DNA of 64,000 bases from Pseudogymnoascus destructans (lineage: Eukaryota; Ascomycota; Leotiomycetes; Thelebolales; Thelebolaceae), in contig NW_020167543.1 of the NCBI RefSeq assembly GCF_001641265.1, forward strand, positions 459,501 through 523,500, in the 5' to 3' direction. Positions 34,671 through 45,700 of the stretch are shown here, in pieces. Position 1 is the stretch's first letter. Every line of letters begins with the position of its first letter. The notes below the pieces were generated by a model that worked only from the letters and a program-made list of their open reading frames with translations, was not told the DNA's origin and did no database searches. The translations under genes and the position numbers were made by a program.

Positions 34671-35287
34671 CTTCGATTCTTTGGATTTGAATGGAATCTG
34701 CGATTCCGTTAGCCAAGCCCAAGTTATCACCAGCGCGCCAACGCGCTCCCATCACCTACTCGTTCGTTCAGATTGTGGATATCCTATACAATCAGTTAGT
34801 AGACGATCAAGAAACGGACGGGGAGTGGCCACTTACTGGTCTCGGAGGTCAGTTTGTGGGCGTTGTTGTTGTGAAGCAATAAAAAACGAGAAAGTGGGCG
34901 AAGCTCTGAACTCAGATTTGGCTTACAACAATGACACCCGAATCGGGTTAGCGCAGCTACCCTCCTTGCGCGATGGGGAACTTTCAACGCGTACCTGTAG
35001 CGGATACCTCCCAGTGCTCATTCGGACCATCACCACTAAGCTAGAGATTGAACAAAGAAAACAAAAAGTAGTCGCATAGCAGATGGAGCTGATACGGTAG
35101 TACTGCTCCAGGATTATTTTTTTCCATCTCCCAGCACATCAGACCAATGCGGTTGTCACTAATGCGGCCATGCGCGCAAACCCTGCGACAAAGAACGCCC
35201 AAGTCACTGATGCTACCCAGATGGGTTCCGGACCATAGGCGGGCGGCGTGCTTTGCGGACAAAGCACTCTCTTACGACGGGGGGTAG

Positions 35288-35658
35288 AGTAAGTATGCCT
35301 CCGTACCTAGATACTCGAAGAACCTGTCTCAGAACTGTTACGGTCACTACAAGCATGGAATCCGACTCGGTGGGGTTTCGAACCAGTAGAGGATCATATA
35401 GCGAGTTACACTATAGTGGGGGACGGTAAGTGTATAGGGTTAAGGGCCGATGTAGACCTGTTGCGGTGGAAGGTTCAGGGCTAGGGTTGGGATAACCGAG
35501 TCGGGCCCGTTTCGGGAGTTAAGGAAACAGACTCAACGGGGTTCCCCCTTCATCTTTTTTGTATCCTTCGTAGTAGACCTATAGGATAGCATCCGTTTAG
35601 CCTCCGACTCGCACTCTCATATGCTATTACTGTGAGCTGGGTGTCCTGTGTCCTTACA
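35288..35658 (+). repeat. 3' LTR of element 2
   Basis: Matches the 5' LTR throughout, with a few substitutions and a changed first dinucleotide (AG for TG). CACAG follows at 35659-35663. Confidence 0.92.
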
Positions 35659-37213
35659 CACAGGGCGGGTATTTTTATAGCAACGCAGAAAAGAATCAAA
35701 GCATGCATGCTGTCTCCGCTGCGGGGAAAGCGTCAGCAACTCAAATCAAACCTGAGAAAACAAGGTGGCGACCAGCGATTGCACATACTGCAGGAGTACC
35801 TGTGCATGCACACCAGGTATCATTACTTGAGCGGCGACATGGAATGTTGGGACCGCGAGCTGAAGTGGCGAAACATATTTTGTATCATGCCCTTGCGGGT
35901 GAGGCCACGGCGTTGATACCTTGGGCCCCTGAAAAAGAGGTCCAAGAGGAGGATCCCCACGATAGTTCTCAGAACCAGAAATGTGGAATTTCCCAGCCTC
36001 TTAATTTGGAAAAGCCGAGCAGTTATCAGGAAAGAAGTTCAAACTCCAAGGATCAATCGTGTCATGCAGCACAAAAGATCCCTGTCACGGAAGCCAAAGA
36101 GCAAGCGGCATTCGCTCATGAAGACAAGTACTCTTTTCCAACTACAGAAAGGCCGGCACAGTACCATCGAAGACTAGCCGTAGTGTCGACGGCTGAGTTG
36201 TTAGCATGGGTTGAACAAAACACACAGTTGTTTGGGGATCTTGTGTCATCTCCAGCCGACAAGCAGCTTCTTGGACAGGTGCTGTATACCTGGCGTGACT
36301 TATTTGTGACAGATGTCCGCGACTTGCCAAAAACCACACTCGTGGTACATCGCATCCCAACACACGCTCACATCCAGCCAAGGAAAGCAAATTTGAAAAT
36401 CTACTCAGACGCTGAAATTCGTTGGCAGAAATCAGAATTTCCGAAACTCCTTGAAGCAGGCATAATACAGCCTTGTGAGTCGCCGTGGGCGGCACGTTGC
36501 CGCTTTGTGCAGAAATCTTCTGGGACGTTGCGCATGACGCAAAATTTCATACCGCTCAATGCCGCAACCATTAAGTCGAACTACCCTGCTAGGAGAATTG
36601 AGCCGCTGTTGAGAATGATGAGCCAAAGTTTCTTGAAATTCATGTTCACGGCAGATGGGAGTAACGGCTATTGGGCTGTACCAATAGCGCGCGTAGATCA
36701 GTACAAGACTGGTTTTGTCTCCAGTCTGGGGCAATTCTGCTATAGACGCATGGGGCAGGGCTTGACAGGATCTCCTGGCACCTACTCCCGTCTCAAGGAC
36801 ATTCTCACTGGCCCAGTCCCAGCTCCTGATGCAGAACCAGCGTTGTCCGATGCCATGCCAGGTGTTGCGGCCTTTTCCCACTTCGTCGACGACGATGGAG
36901 GGGGAGCCGATACATTGGAGCACCGGGCAACATTCTTACATGAGCATTATCTGCCGCGCCTTGCCTGGGGCCGTATTAGGTTGAACCCGCAGAAGGCAGT
37001 TTTTGGGAGTAGCAATATCAAGATCTTGGGACATGCTCGCACACCAGACGGTCTTCGGCCGTCCGCTGCGAAAGTTGATGCATTCAAACATTGGCCAGAA
37101 CCAACAGAGCCACGAGAGTTGGAGAGATTCCTCGCAACGTTGCCATTTCTAAAGGTCTATGTCCCTGGGCGAGCTGATTTGTCGAAGCGCCTTAAATCCG
37201 CGATTGTGACAGA
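35659..37213 (+). pseudogene. Reverse transcriptase of element 1, truncated
   Basis: The open frame from 35703 (preceded by a matching open phase across the CACAG duplication) shows RT blocks LRMTQNFIPLNAATI, FTADGSNGYWAVPI, FCYRRMGQGLTGSPGTY and FSHFVDDDGGG, the last standing in for the YxDD box. It then reads ELERFLATLPFLKVYVPG. The VDDDGG catalytic box is unusual. The frame runs directly into copia sequence at about 37213, so no RNase H follows. Confidence 0.75.
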
Positions 37214-39852
37214 GCCCGCCCACACAGGCCCTACACTTACAGTGTGATTTCTGCCGCATGAACCATGTCTACACCATTAAAGACAAGAGGCAAGGCACAG
37301 TCCTACAAACAATTAAGGACTTTGTAAGCTACGTATGGAGACGATGGGGTTATAAGGTAAAGATCTTCTTCCTTGATGGTGAGAGATCACTTGGAGATGA
37401 ATGGGATGCATGGATTGCAGATGAAGGATACGAAGTGCAGCTTACACCCCCGTACACTGCCGAACCAAATGGTGGAATCGAACGTTCAGGCCGTACGATA
37501 ATCACATGCTCATGAGCTTTAAAGGAAGCAGAGGCAACCTACCACAAGGAATTTGGCCTGAAATATTTCGGACTGCAGGTTACCTTATAAACCGGTCTCC
37601 ATCATCTGTCATTAATGATGAGACTCCGTACGGACTTCTACTCCAGTCCCTACCCTCGCAGCTTCAAAAGCCAGAGCTTACTAAGCCCTTACTCTCTCAT
37701 ATCCGCGCCTATGGATGTAGAGCCTACGCACTCCTCCTTAAGCAACCAAAGCTAAAGAGGATAGAGAGGAATGCCCAAATAGGCTATCTTATTGGCTACA
37801 ACTCTACAAACATCTTTAGAATATGGGTTCCAAATCTTAAGAGGGTTATAGTAACCAGGGACGTTACTTTTGACGAAACAAAGGTGTATGATCCATCGTA
37901 CGAAGCTACAGTTGTAGAATTGGAGCTCCAAAAGACAGTCCAGGTCATTGAACTTCCTGACCTTTTAGAAAAGGAAGGAGAGGAATATGAAGAGGAGCGC
38001 GCAGCTCTACAACCTCTACAAGAAATATCAACTCTGTACGAGGCGGAAACAACAGATACAGCTCTTCAACAAGAGGAAGCAGTAGAGGTAGAACCTCAAA
38101 AGGAGATAGAGGTCCAACATGAAGAGCCTCAACTCCAGACACCTGAAATGACACCAGAGCGTTCAGAAGACAGCATACGGAGACACGACGTCTACCTTGC
38201 AACCATTGCACACCCAGAAGCAAGGATAAGCCAGCACAAGCTTTCATCGTTGGTACAGAGTTCCAGAAACGTAAGATACATCGTACGGAGCTCCCTGCTG
38301 CTCTGAAGTATTGGAACCAGCTTCAAAACCACCCTCATAGGCTTGGTTTCAAAGCTGCAGTGGAAAAGGAAATAACAGACCTTCGGAAGCAAGACACCTT
38401 TAAATCAATGCCAGACAGCAGTGTACGGAGTTTTGTCATTCCACTAATGTGGGTATTTACCTACAAATTTGATGATAATGGCTACCTTGTCAAATACAAG
38501 GCTAGACTTGTTGTAAGAGGGGACCTACAGCGTTACTCAATCCATGATGAGACGTACGCAGCTACCCTTGCTTCAAAGACCTTCTGAGTCCTCATGGCTA
38601 TTACAGCCTACTTCAATTTGGATACAGAGCAATTAGATGCAATAAATGCCTTTACAAACAGCCGCATTGATGAGGAGGTCTACGTACGATGTGCTGACGG
38701 TTATGAGGAGCAAGGACAATGCTGGAAACTCAACAGGGCCTTATATGGACTCCGACGGTCACCACTCCTATGGTTCCGTGACTTTTCAGATACACTGAAG
38801 AAGCTAGGCCTCGTACAGGTCCCAGAAGCCCAGTGTCTATTCGTCTCATCTACAATCATTGTGTTTTTTATGTAGATGATATCTGCATTCTAAGCCATCC
38901 CTACCATAAGGCAGAAGCAACAGAGTTCCGTACGAAACTTATGGAAGCCTATGAATTCCGTGAAATAGGAGAACTTGAATGGTTCTTAGGAATAAGAATT
39001 ATAAGAGACCGGACAGAGAGATCACTCTGGCTATGCCAGGACTCATACATCGACAAAATAATGACTACGTACGGAGTAACGCCATTGTCGAAAACAGTTA
39101 AGGTTCCAATGGTCAATGACAATCTCACTCCATACGATGGGCAAGCAGACAAACAGCAAATCCACCTATATCAACAGAAAGTAGGATCTACCAACTACGC
39201 TGCAGTGGTTACAAGACCAGATATATCCCGTACAGTGCAGAAACTATCCGAATACCTTGTTAACCCAGGACCAGACCACATGGCAGCAGTCGATCGACTT
39301 ATACTCTATCTAAAGGAGACAAAACATCTAGCCCTCCAGTACGGACCAAAGATCAATACACCACGCTTTCAATGCTCTAGTGATGCTTCGTACGCAGATT
39401 GCGAAGCTACAAGAAAGAGTACAGAAGGGTATCTCTTCACACTCTTTGGAGGAGCAATTGACTGGCACTGTACGAAGCAGAAAACTGTATCAACCTCAAC
39501 TACAGAAGCTGAGCTTCTAGCTCTATCACATAGTGCAAAACAGCTCTATTGGTGGCAGCGATTTTTCTCAACTATCAAACTTGATCTTAATGAGAAGTTC
39601 ACCCTACAATGTGACAATATGCAGACCATACGGCTCTTACTCAAAGAGTCCCTGAAGCTAGTTACGAAACTCAAGCATATTCATATTCACTCCCACTGGC
39701 TAAGACAGGAGGTAGAGAGACGCAATCTCGATATCAAGTGGATAGCTACGTACGAGATGCCAGCAGATGGGTTTACAAAAGCCCTACCATGCCAAAGACA
39801 CGAGGAGTTTATTAACCATTTAAACCTTGTGGACATAAAGCACCTCCTTTAG
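37214..39852 (+). pseudogene. Pol of copia copy 1 (integrase part, RT, RNase H), broken
   Basis: About 80 percent of the integrase core onward is present: HFQCDFCRMNHVYTIKD-like start, IRAYGCRAYALL, RT block WVFTYKFDDNGYLVKYKARLV (about 38450), the ALYGLRRSPLLWF block, FYVDDICILSHP (about 38867) and RNase H CSSDASYADCEATRKS (about 39372). It ends intact at EFINHLNLVDIKHLL. Frame breaks or stops occur near 37505, 38305, 38585 and 38865. It is closely related to the copia copy on the minus strand at 42763-46290. Confidence 0.88.
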
Positions 39853-40271
39853 GAGTGCTTACTTAAGAGCACAACTCCGTACAAAGCCGGGGATTTCCCC
39901 GACTTTTACCATATAAAAACAGGAGAATCCCTGACTTTTCATACATTTACACTTACGTACGGAGCTGTCACAAGAATGGCACAAGAATCACCAAGAAATC
40001 CATTGCCATTTCTGTCAATCTATACAAGAAAGCCACCACAAAACAAGAAAAACCCAAGAACCACAAGTCCGTACATCCAAATCCCTACTTAAACAGCATT
40101 CCTACCACCATTTTGCGCAGCCTCAAGCGCCAACTTCCGCGCATGGGCCCGAGTCCCAAGTGTCATCCTTCGGAGGAGGGGTGGGCTCCCGATCATCTTG
40201 GGAGGAATCTATAAGCGTTAGCTTGTCATAAGAACGCTAAAAGGTACATAAGTCAACAGGGAAGGGAGTAC

Positions 40272-40676
40272 TCATGAAGAGAGCAGGCTGCGGCCTGATG
40301 TTTTCATGACACAGGAAGCACAGGCACCACCCTGCACATTCCCAAAGGATATGCATACTGTAAAGAAGGGAATCTGCCGAGATCCCTCTTCTCCGTACGC
40401 AGCATCACACTGCTCACAACCCATGGATCTCACCTGGGAGACCCGAGCGACATTCTCTCCCGCTGCCTGGATGTAGAACCCTGCAATTTCTTGCGGGTGT
40501 TCAAGGCGAACATTTCCAGGAGTCCTGTACAGGACAGTCATGTACACCCGAGGTGCCAACATAGGCAGAGGACGGGGCAGGGACTCCCGGGCAGCAGGAG
40601 GAAGGTAAATGTGGATGTTGGCATCCACAAAGACCTTGCTTAGGTCTTCCACAAAGACCTGTCCAACAGCAGGCAT
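40272..40676 (-). CDS. Antisense Cys-cluster gene of copia copy 1 (unknown function)
   Basis: 134 residues from ATG 40676 (MPAVGQVFVEDLSKVFVD), opposite to pol and between pol and the polypurine tract. The C-terminal half reads CEQCDAAYGEEGSRQIPFF then TVCISFGNVQGGACASCVMK: C-x2-C ... PFF-x2-C ... GGAC-x2-C. The same pattern with PFFSAC and GACGNC occurs in the antisense gene of copia copy 2. The last Cys of the cluster is missing in this frame but TGC TCT CTT appears at once in another phase, so the C-terminus is probably frameshifted. Upstream in-frame sequence extends to 40799, but the first conserved residues begin near 40676. Confidence 0.55.
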   Translation of the reverse strand: MPAVGQVFVEDLSKVFVDANIHIYLPPAARESLPRPLPMLAPRVYMTVLYRTPGNVRLEHPQEIAGFYIQAAGENVARVSQVRSMGCEQCDAAYGEEGSRQIPFFTVCISFGNVQGGACASCVMKTSGRSLLSS

Positions 40677-40970
40677 CTTGTCTCGTACGGACTTGCTGAT
40701 GAGAAGAGAGAAGTATGGTGGGGTGTGGGGAGTTGTAGGATAGGAGATGCAGGGCAGGCAGGGGCAGAAGGCAGAAGGCAGCCAGGCAGTCCAAGGCATA
40801 GATGACCGATATGGAAGAAAGATGGAAGATCCGAACTGAAGTGGCCAACTTGTTTTTCGATCGGAAATGAGTCAGCGGGCGTAGATGTGAATCATCAGGC
40901 GTACTTGACACCTTTTTTCCCAAGTTTCTCTCACTACAATTTGAGGCTCGTACGGGGATACGTGGGGGGG

Positions 40971-41061
40971 TGTTGAGTAATATGTGTGTGTATTCCTGTC
41001 TATCTATTGCTGCCTGAAATTGCGGGGAAGTGGTGCTGAGATCATGTGACATATTACAACA
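40971..41061 (-). repeat. 3' LTR of copia copy 2 (91 bp)
   Basis: Identical to 47382-47472. The purine-rich tract gggatacatggggaggtg (minus strand, 41062-41079) directly precedes it in the element's direction, as expected for the plus-strand primer of reverse transcription. Confidence 0.95.
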
Positions 41062-41120
41062 CACCTCCCCATGTATCCCAGTACCGCATACTAAGTAGGA
41101 AGGCTCGCAGGCAAATCCGT

Positions 41121-42159
41121 ATGGGTCTGAATTTGGAGTTCTGGGCCAACAACCTTTTTTCTACCCCCACCCCCGCCACTACCAAGCACCAACTTTCCAC
41201 TCTCGCACAGCTCCGTACGCGACTCACAATGACTGTTATTGGTGAAATCAAGCCTCAAGACATAGCTCTGGTTGAGATCAGGGCTGACCTCCATGATGAC
41301 TTGCCGGAGTATGAGAGGGTCAAAATACCATCCCTACCCCCAATTGTGGTTGGCGTGGAATTGGCCCGTCCGTACGGTGTTGCTGGTGTGGTGGAGTCTG
41401 ACCACCCACAACAGACAACGGCTTGGTACATCCAGGCTGTAGGAGACATGGATGCTGGCTTTGACCAGTGTGTACACGATCGGGGCAGTGCTCGGGCTCG
41501 TCCCTTCTTCTCTGCCTGCCATCACTATGGCGAGCTGCAGGAAGGAGCCTGTGGTAACTGTGCAATGAAGCACAAGTCAGCTGCTTGTTCCTTGAGTAAG
41601 TTTGTGTTGGGGGAAACGGACAATCCCATGGGATACGGTAGTCTTTCGCGCCCAAAATGGCACTTTTCTCCGTGGGACTATCTAGTTCCCCAGCCGGTCA
41701 GAGTACTGAGCTAAGGTTTCAGCTCAGTGTATCACTTCGGTTTGGGGTGTAGGGACCCAAACCTTCAGGGTTTTGGGGGTTTCTCCCAGGCCTACAAATA
41801 GCGTACGTAGACCCGTAGTTTAGTGAGCAATTCAATTGATTATATTATCCTATATATGGTATTCTACTGTTGAAGCCTCTGTTCTGCTGCCCGTAAGAGA
41901 TTAATTACGGTGACTGGAGATTATCACACGATTCTGTGTGTGGTTCTCCGTACTCCGCAATTACCTCCAACAGTTTGTACCTTTCTGTTGATTCCTATGC
42001 TGCGTACGACACTAACACATAGTAGGCCACAAGAAAACTTGGAGACCTGCCACGCCACCACCTCCGCCATCTCCCAAAGCTGGGAAAAGATCTGGCACCT
42101 GTGCCTTCGCCCGACAGAAAGCTATTGATGAAGAAGCTGCTGCTCAGCTTCGTGGGTAA
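41121..42159 (+). CDS. Antisense Cys-cluster gene of copia copy 2, intron carries a solo LTR
   Basis: Model: 41121-41595 joined to 42026-42159 (202 residues), opposite to pol, starting about 40 bases from the polypurine tract. ATG 41230 (MTVIGEIKPQDIAL) is an alternative start closer to the region shared with the copy 1 gene. Conserved part: TAWYIQAVGDMDAGFDQC, then PFFSACHHYGELQEGACGNC and KSAACS. The donor GTAAG at 41596 and acceptor ACACATAG at 42022 (or TAG at 42025) keep the frame. Exon 2 ends KAIDEEAAAQLRG. The intron would be about 60 bases, but a 368-bp solo LTR with duplication GTTTG sits inside it. Unknown function. Confidence 0.55.
41605..41972 (+). mobile_element. Solo LTR (368 bp) in the intron of the antisense gene
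   Basis: TGTTGGGGGAAACGG ... ACCTCCAACA, flanked by GTTTG at 41600-41604 and 41973-41977. Its first ~110 bases resemble the 5' LTR of element 1. It must have arrived after copia copy 2, since copia sequence lies on both sides. Confidence 0.9.
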
Positions 42160-42762
42160 TCTCCGTACGCCTCACTTCTAGTGTTCTCAGTGTTCTGGTG
42201 CTCTCGGTGTTCTGGTGCTCTCGGTTGTGAATGAGGCCTAAATGACAGTGGATTTCTCTGCAATTTTAATGTGACAGGTTCGTACGTAGTTGTGAGTGTG
42301 GGAAAATGGGTGATTCTCCTGTTTTTGTATAGTAAAAGTCAGGGATTTCTCCTGCTCTTGTCTGCCTTCCCCCCTTTGTTGAAATGGGTTTGGAATTTCG
42401 AAAAAATGAATGTGAAATCTCCATGCATATATTGCATCTATGTCATACGGAGTTGTGTAGTCTTCCAAATGAGTGTATGTTTATTATTTCCCAAGGTATT
42501 CCATTGGGAAAGTTGAAATAAGAACGCATAGTAAAACTAGGTGTAACTGTAGGCGGCTTTGGTGCTTTTGAGAGTTCTACCTCCGTACGGAACTCATCCA
42601 TTAGCTATTCTTGTCTTGCCTCACTTTTCAGTTAGTGAAGTAGAAGACTAGACTCTTTGGGTCTAGGGGGCTGCTTTCCATAGTACAAAGGTAGCCAGTG
42701 CTTCGTACGGGGTTGTGTTGTATGTATGCACTCCTATAGGAGATGCTTTATGTCTACAAGGT

Positions 42763-45700
42763 TCAAATGTTTAATGAACTCCTTGTGCTTCTGATGGGGT
42801 AGGGCCTTAGTAAAGCGTCTGCTGGCATCTCGTACGTAGCTATCCACTTAATGTCGAGGTTGCGGTGCTCAACCTCCTGTCTTAACCAGTGTGAATGGAC
42901 GTCTATATGCTTAAGTTTTGTGACTAGCTTTGGAGACTCCTTAAGTAAGAGCCGTACAGTCTGCATATTATCACAATTAAGTGAGTATGGCTCGTTTAGA
43001 TTGAGTTTGATAGTTGAGAAGAATCGCTGCCACCAATAGAGCTGTTTTGCACTATGTGACAGGGCTAGAAGCTCAGCTTCTGTTGTAGAGGTTGAGACTG
43101 TCTTCTGCTTCGTACAGCACCAGTCTATAGCTCCACCAAAAAGGGTAAATAAATAGCCCTCTGTGCTCTTTCTAGTTGACTCGCAATCTGCGTACGATGC
43201 ATCACTAGAACAATGGAACCGTGGTTCATTAATGTTAGGTCCAAACTGAAGAGCTAGGTGTTTAGTCTCCTTAAGATAAAGGAGTAGCCGGTCGATAGCA
43301 GCCATGTGGTCTGGCCCTGGATTGACTAGGAATTCTGATAGTTTCGGCATCGTACGGGATATATCTGGTCTCGTAACGACTGCTGCATAGTTCGCTGAGC
43401 CTACCTTCTGCTGATAGAGGTGGATCTGTTGCTTGTCTGCCTGTCCATCAAAAGGTAATAGGTTGTCATTAATCATTGGTGTTTTGACTGGTTTTAACAG
43501 CAGTGCAACAACGTACGATGTTGTAATTTTGTCGATATAGGAGTCCTGACAGAGCCAGAGTGTTCTTTGAGTCCGGTCTCTCACAATTCGTATTCCTAAG
43601 AACCACTCAAGCTCTCCTATTTCCCGGAACTCATAAGCCTCCATGAGCTTTGTACGGAACTCTGTTGCTTCCGCTTTGTGGCTAGGATGGCTTAGGATGC
43701 ATATATCATCAACATAGAAGAACACAATGATTGTAGAGGACACGAAAAGACACTGTGCTTCTGGGACCTGTACGAGGCCTAGCTTCTTAAGTGTATCTGA
43801 AAAGTCACGGAACCACAAGAGCGGTGATCTTCGAAGTCCATATAGGGTTCTGTTGAGTTTCCAGCACTTTCCTTCTTCCTCATAACCGTCTGCACACCGT
43901 ACGTAGACCTCTTCATCAATACGGCTGTTTGTAAAGGCGTTTATAGCGTCTAATTGCTCTGTGTCTAAGTCAAAGTAGGCTGTGATAGGCATGAGGGCTC
44001 GGAAGGTTTTCGAGGCAAGTGTAGCTGCGTACGTCTCATCGTGAATGGAATACCGTTGTAGGTCTCCTCTTACAACTAGCCTTGCCTTATATTTCATAAG
44101 GTAGCCATTGTCATCAAATTTGTATGTGAAAACCCACATCAATGGAATGATGAAGCTTCGTAGGGTGCTTCCCTGCATAGCTGTAAATGTGTCTTGCTTC
44201 CGTAGGTCTGTTATCTCCTTCTCCACTGCAGCTTTGAAACCAAGCTTATGAGGGTGATTTTGAAGCTGGTTCCAGTACTTTGGAGCTGCTGGCAGGTCCG
44301 TACGGTGCACTTTGCGTTTCTGGAAGTTGGTTCCACCAATAAAAGCTTGATGTAGGCTTATTTTCGATTCTGGATGAGCAATGGTTGCAAGGTAGACCTC
44401 ATGTCTCTGTACACTGTCTTCTGAGCGTTCTGGGGTCATTTCTGGGGTATGGAGCTGGGTCTCTTCCATTTGGACTTGCTGTTCCTTAGGTTGGTTTTCC
44501 TGAAGCAGTTCCTCTTGATGGGGAGCTTGTTCTGTTGTCTCCGATTCATACGGAATTGGCGTTTCCTGTGGAGGTTCCTGGGTCCGTTCGTCTTCCTCAT
44601 AATTCTCACCCTCCTTTCCTTGAAGATCGGGTAATTCGATGACCCGGACTGTCTTCTGGAGGTCTATCTCTAGGATAGGAACCTCGTACGAGGGGTCATA
44701 GACCTTTGACTCGTCAAAAGTAACGTCCCTTGTAGCTATAACCCTCTTGAGTTGTGGTATCCATATCCTATAGATATTCGTAGAGTTATAGCCAACTAGG
44801 TAACCTACTTGGGCGTTCCTTTCTATTCTCTCAAGCTTGGGCTTGTTAAGAAGAAGTGCATAGGCCCTACATCCATAGGCTCGAATATGAGAGAGTAGAG
44901 GTTTAGTGAGCTCTGGCTTTTGAAGATGTGATGGTAGGGACTGAAGTAGAAGTCCGTACGGAGTCTCATAATCAATCACCGCTGAGGGAGATCTGTTCAC
45001 AAGGTATCCAGCTGTCCTGAATATTTCTGGCCATATGCCCTGTGGTAGGTTTCCGGCTTCCTTAAGTGCTCTTGATCGGGTGATTATTGTACGGCCTGAT
45101 CGTTCTATTTTACCGTTCGGCTCAGCTGTATAACGGGGTGTAATCTGGATTTCATATCCCTCATCCTTAACCCAGTTGTCCCATTCCTTTCCTAGGGTTC
45201 TCTCGCCATCAAGGAAGAAGATCTTAATTACATAGCCCCATCGCCTCCATACGTAGCTTACGAAGTCCTTAATTGTCTGTAGGACTGTTTCTTGTGTCTT
45301 GTCTTTAATAGTATAGACATGGTTCATACGGCAGAAATCACACTGGAAGTGTAGGACCTGTGTACTACCATCGTACGCTTCTGGCATCTGGATTAGGTTG
45401 AGGTGTACCTTCTCATAAGGGATCTTTGACCTTGGTGTAGTTCTTCGAGAGATGTTCTTTGTTGCATGTGTGAGACGGCAAACCTCACAGTTTGTGTCGT
45501 ACGAGTCTTGGTTTGTGACTAAGACCCCCTGAGTCTTCTCCTGAAGCTTCCTTATTGCATTTTGGTTAAGGTGACCCATGCAGTTATGCCACTCCTTTGC
45601 TGTGCCTGTTAGGTCTTTACGTGGTCCGTACGAGGCTAGGACAACGTGTTGGTCTTCCTCTGTTGTTAAGAGGGCTGTATGTGGGCTTATAGAGTTCTCA

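Larger units (their letters stand above)
27891..35658 (+). mobile_element. Ty3-type chromovirus, element 2 (7.8 kb, complete with both LTRs)
   Basis: 5' LTR 27891-28261 and 3' LTR about 35288-35658, 371 bp each and nearly identical. They begin TGTAAGGATGCC; the 3' copy has AGTAAGTATGCC at its left edge. The direct duplication CACAG lies at 27886-27890 and 35659-35663. A purine-rich acggggggtagag precedes the 3' LTR. It encodes gag, then pol ending in a chromodomain, and on the opposite strand a spliced Cys-rich gene. Two more solo LTRs of this family lie at 61871-62119 and 63284-63655. Confidence 0.93.
23463..37213 (+). mobile_element. Ty3-type element 1 (5' LTR, gag, protease, RT), split by element 2 and truncated
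   Basis: It starts with an LTR (TGTTGGAGAAAACGG, 23463 to about 23815) followed by ttgggggtcttgcccgag, a plausible primer-binding site. Then come gag, a protease region and a linker that runs into the insertion of element 2. The sequence resumes at 35659 in the same frame (PHTQ then GGYFYSNAEKNQ) with reverse transcriptase. It stops at about 37213, where copia sequence begins. RNase H, integrase and the 3' LTR are lost. The LTR start resembles the solo LTR at 41605-41972. Confidence 0.85.

Noticed and set aside
34228..34755. Single-exon antisense protein of 175 residues in element 2
   Set aside because: The reading after the first ~60 codons is Pro/Ser/Arg noise from a GC-rich exon in the wrong phase. 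The spliced model 34670-33991 gives a better protein and uses GT-AG sites.
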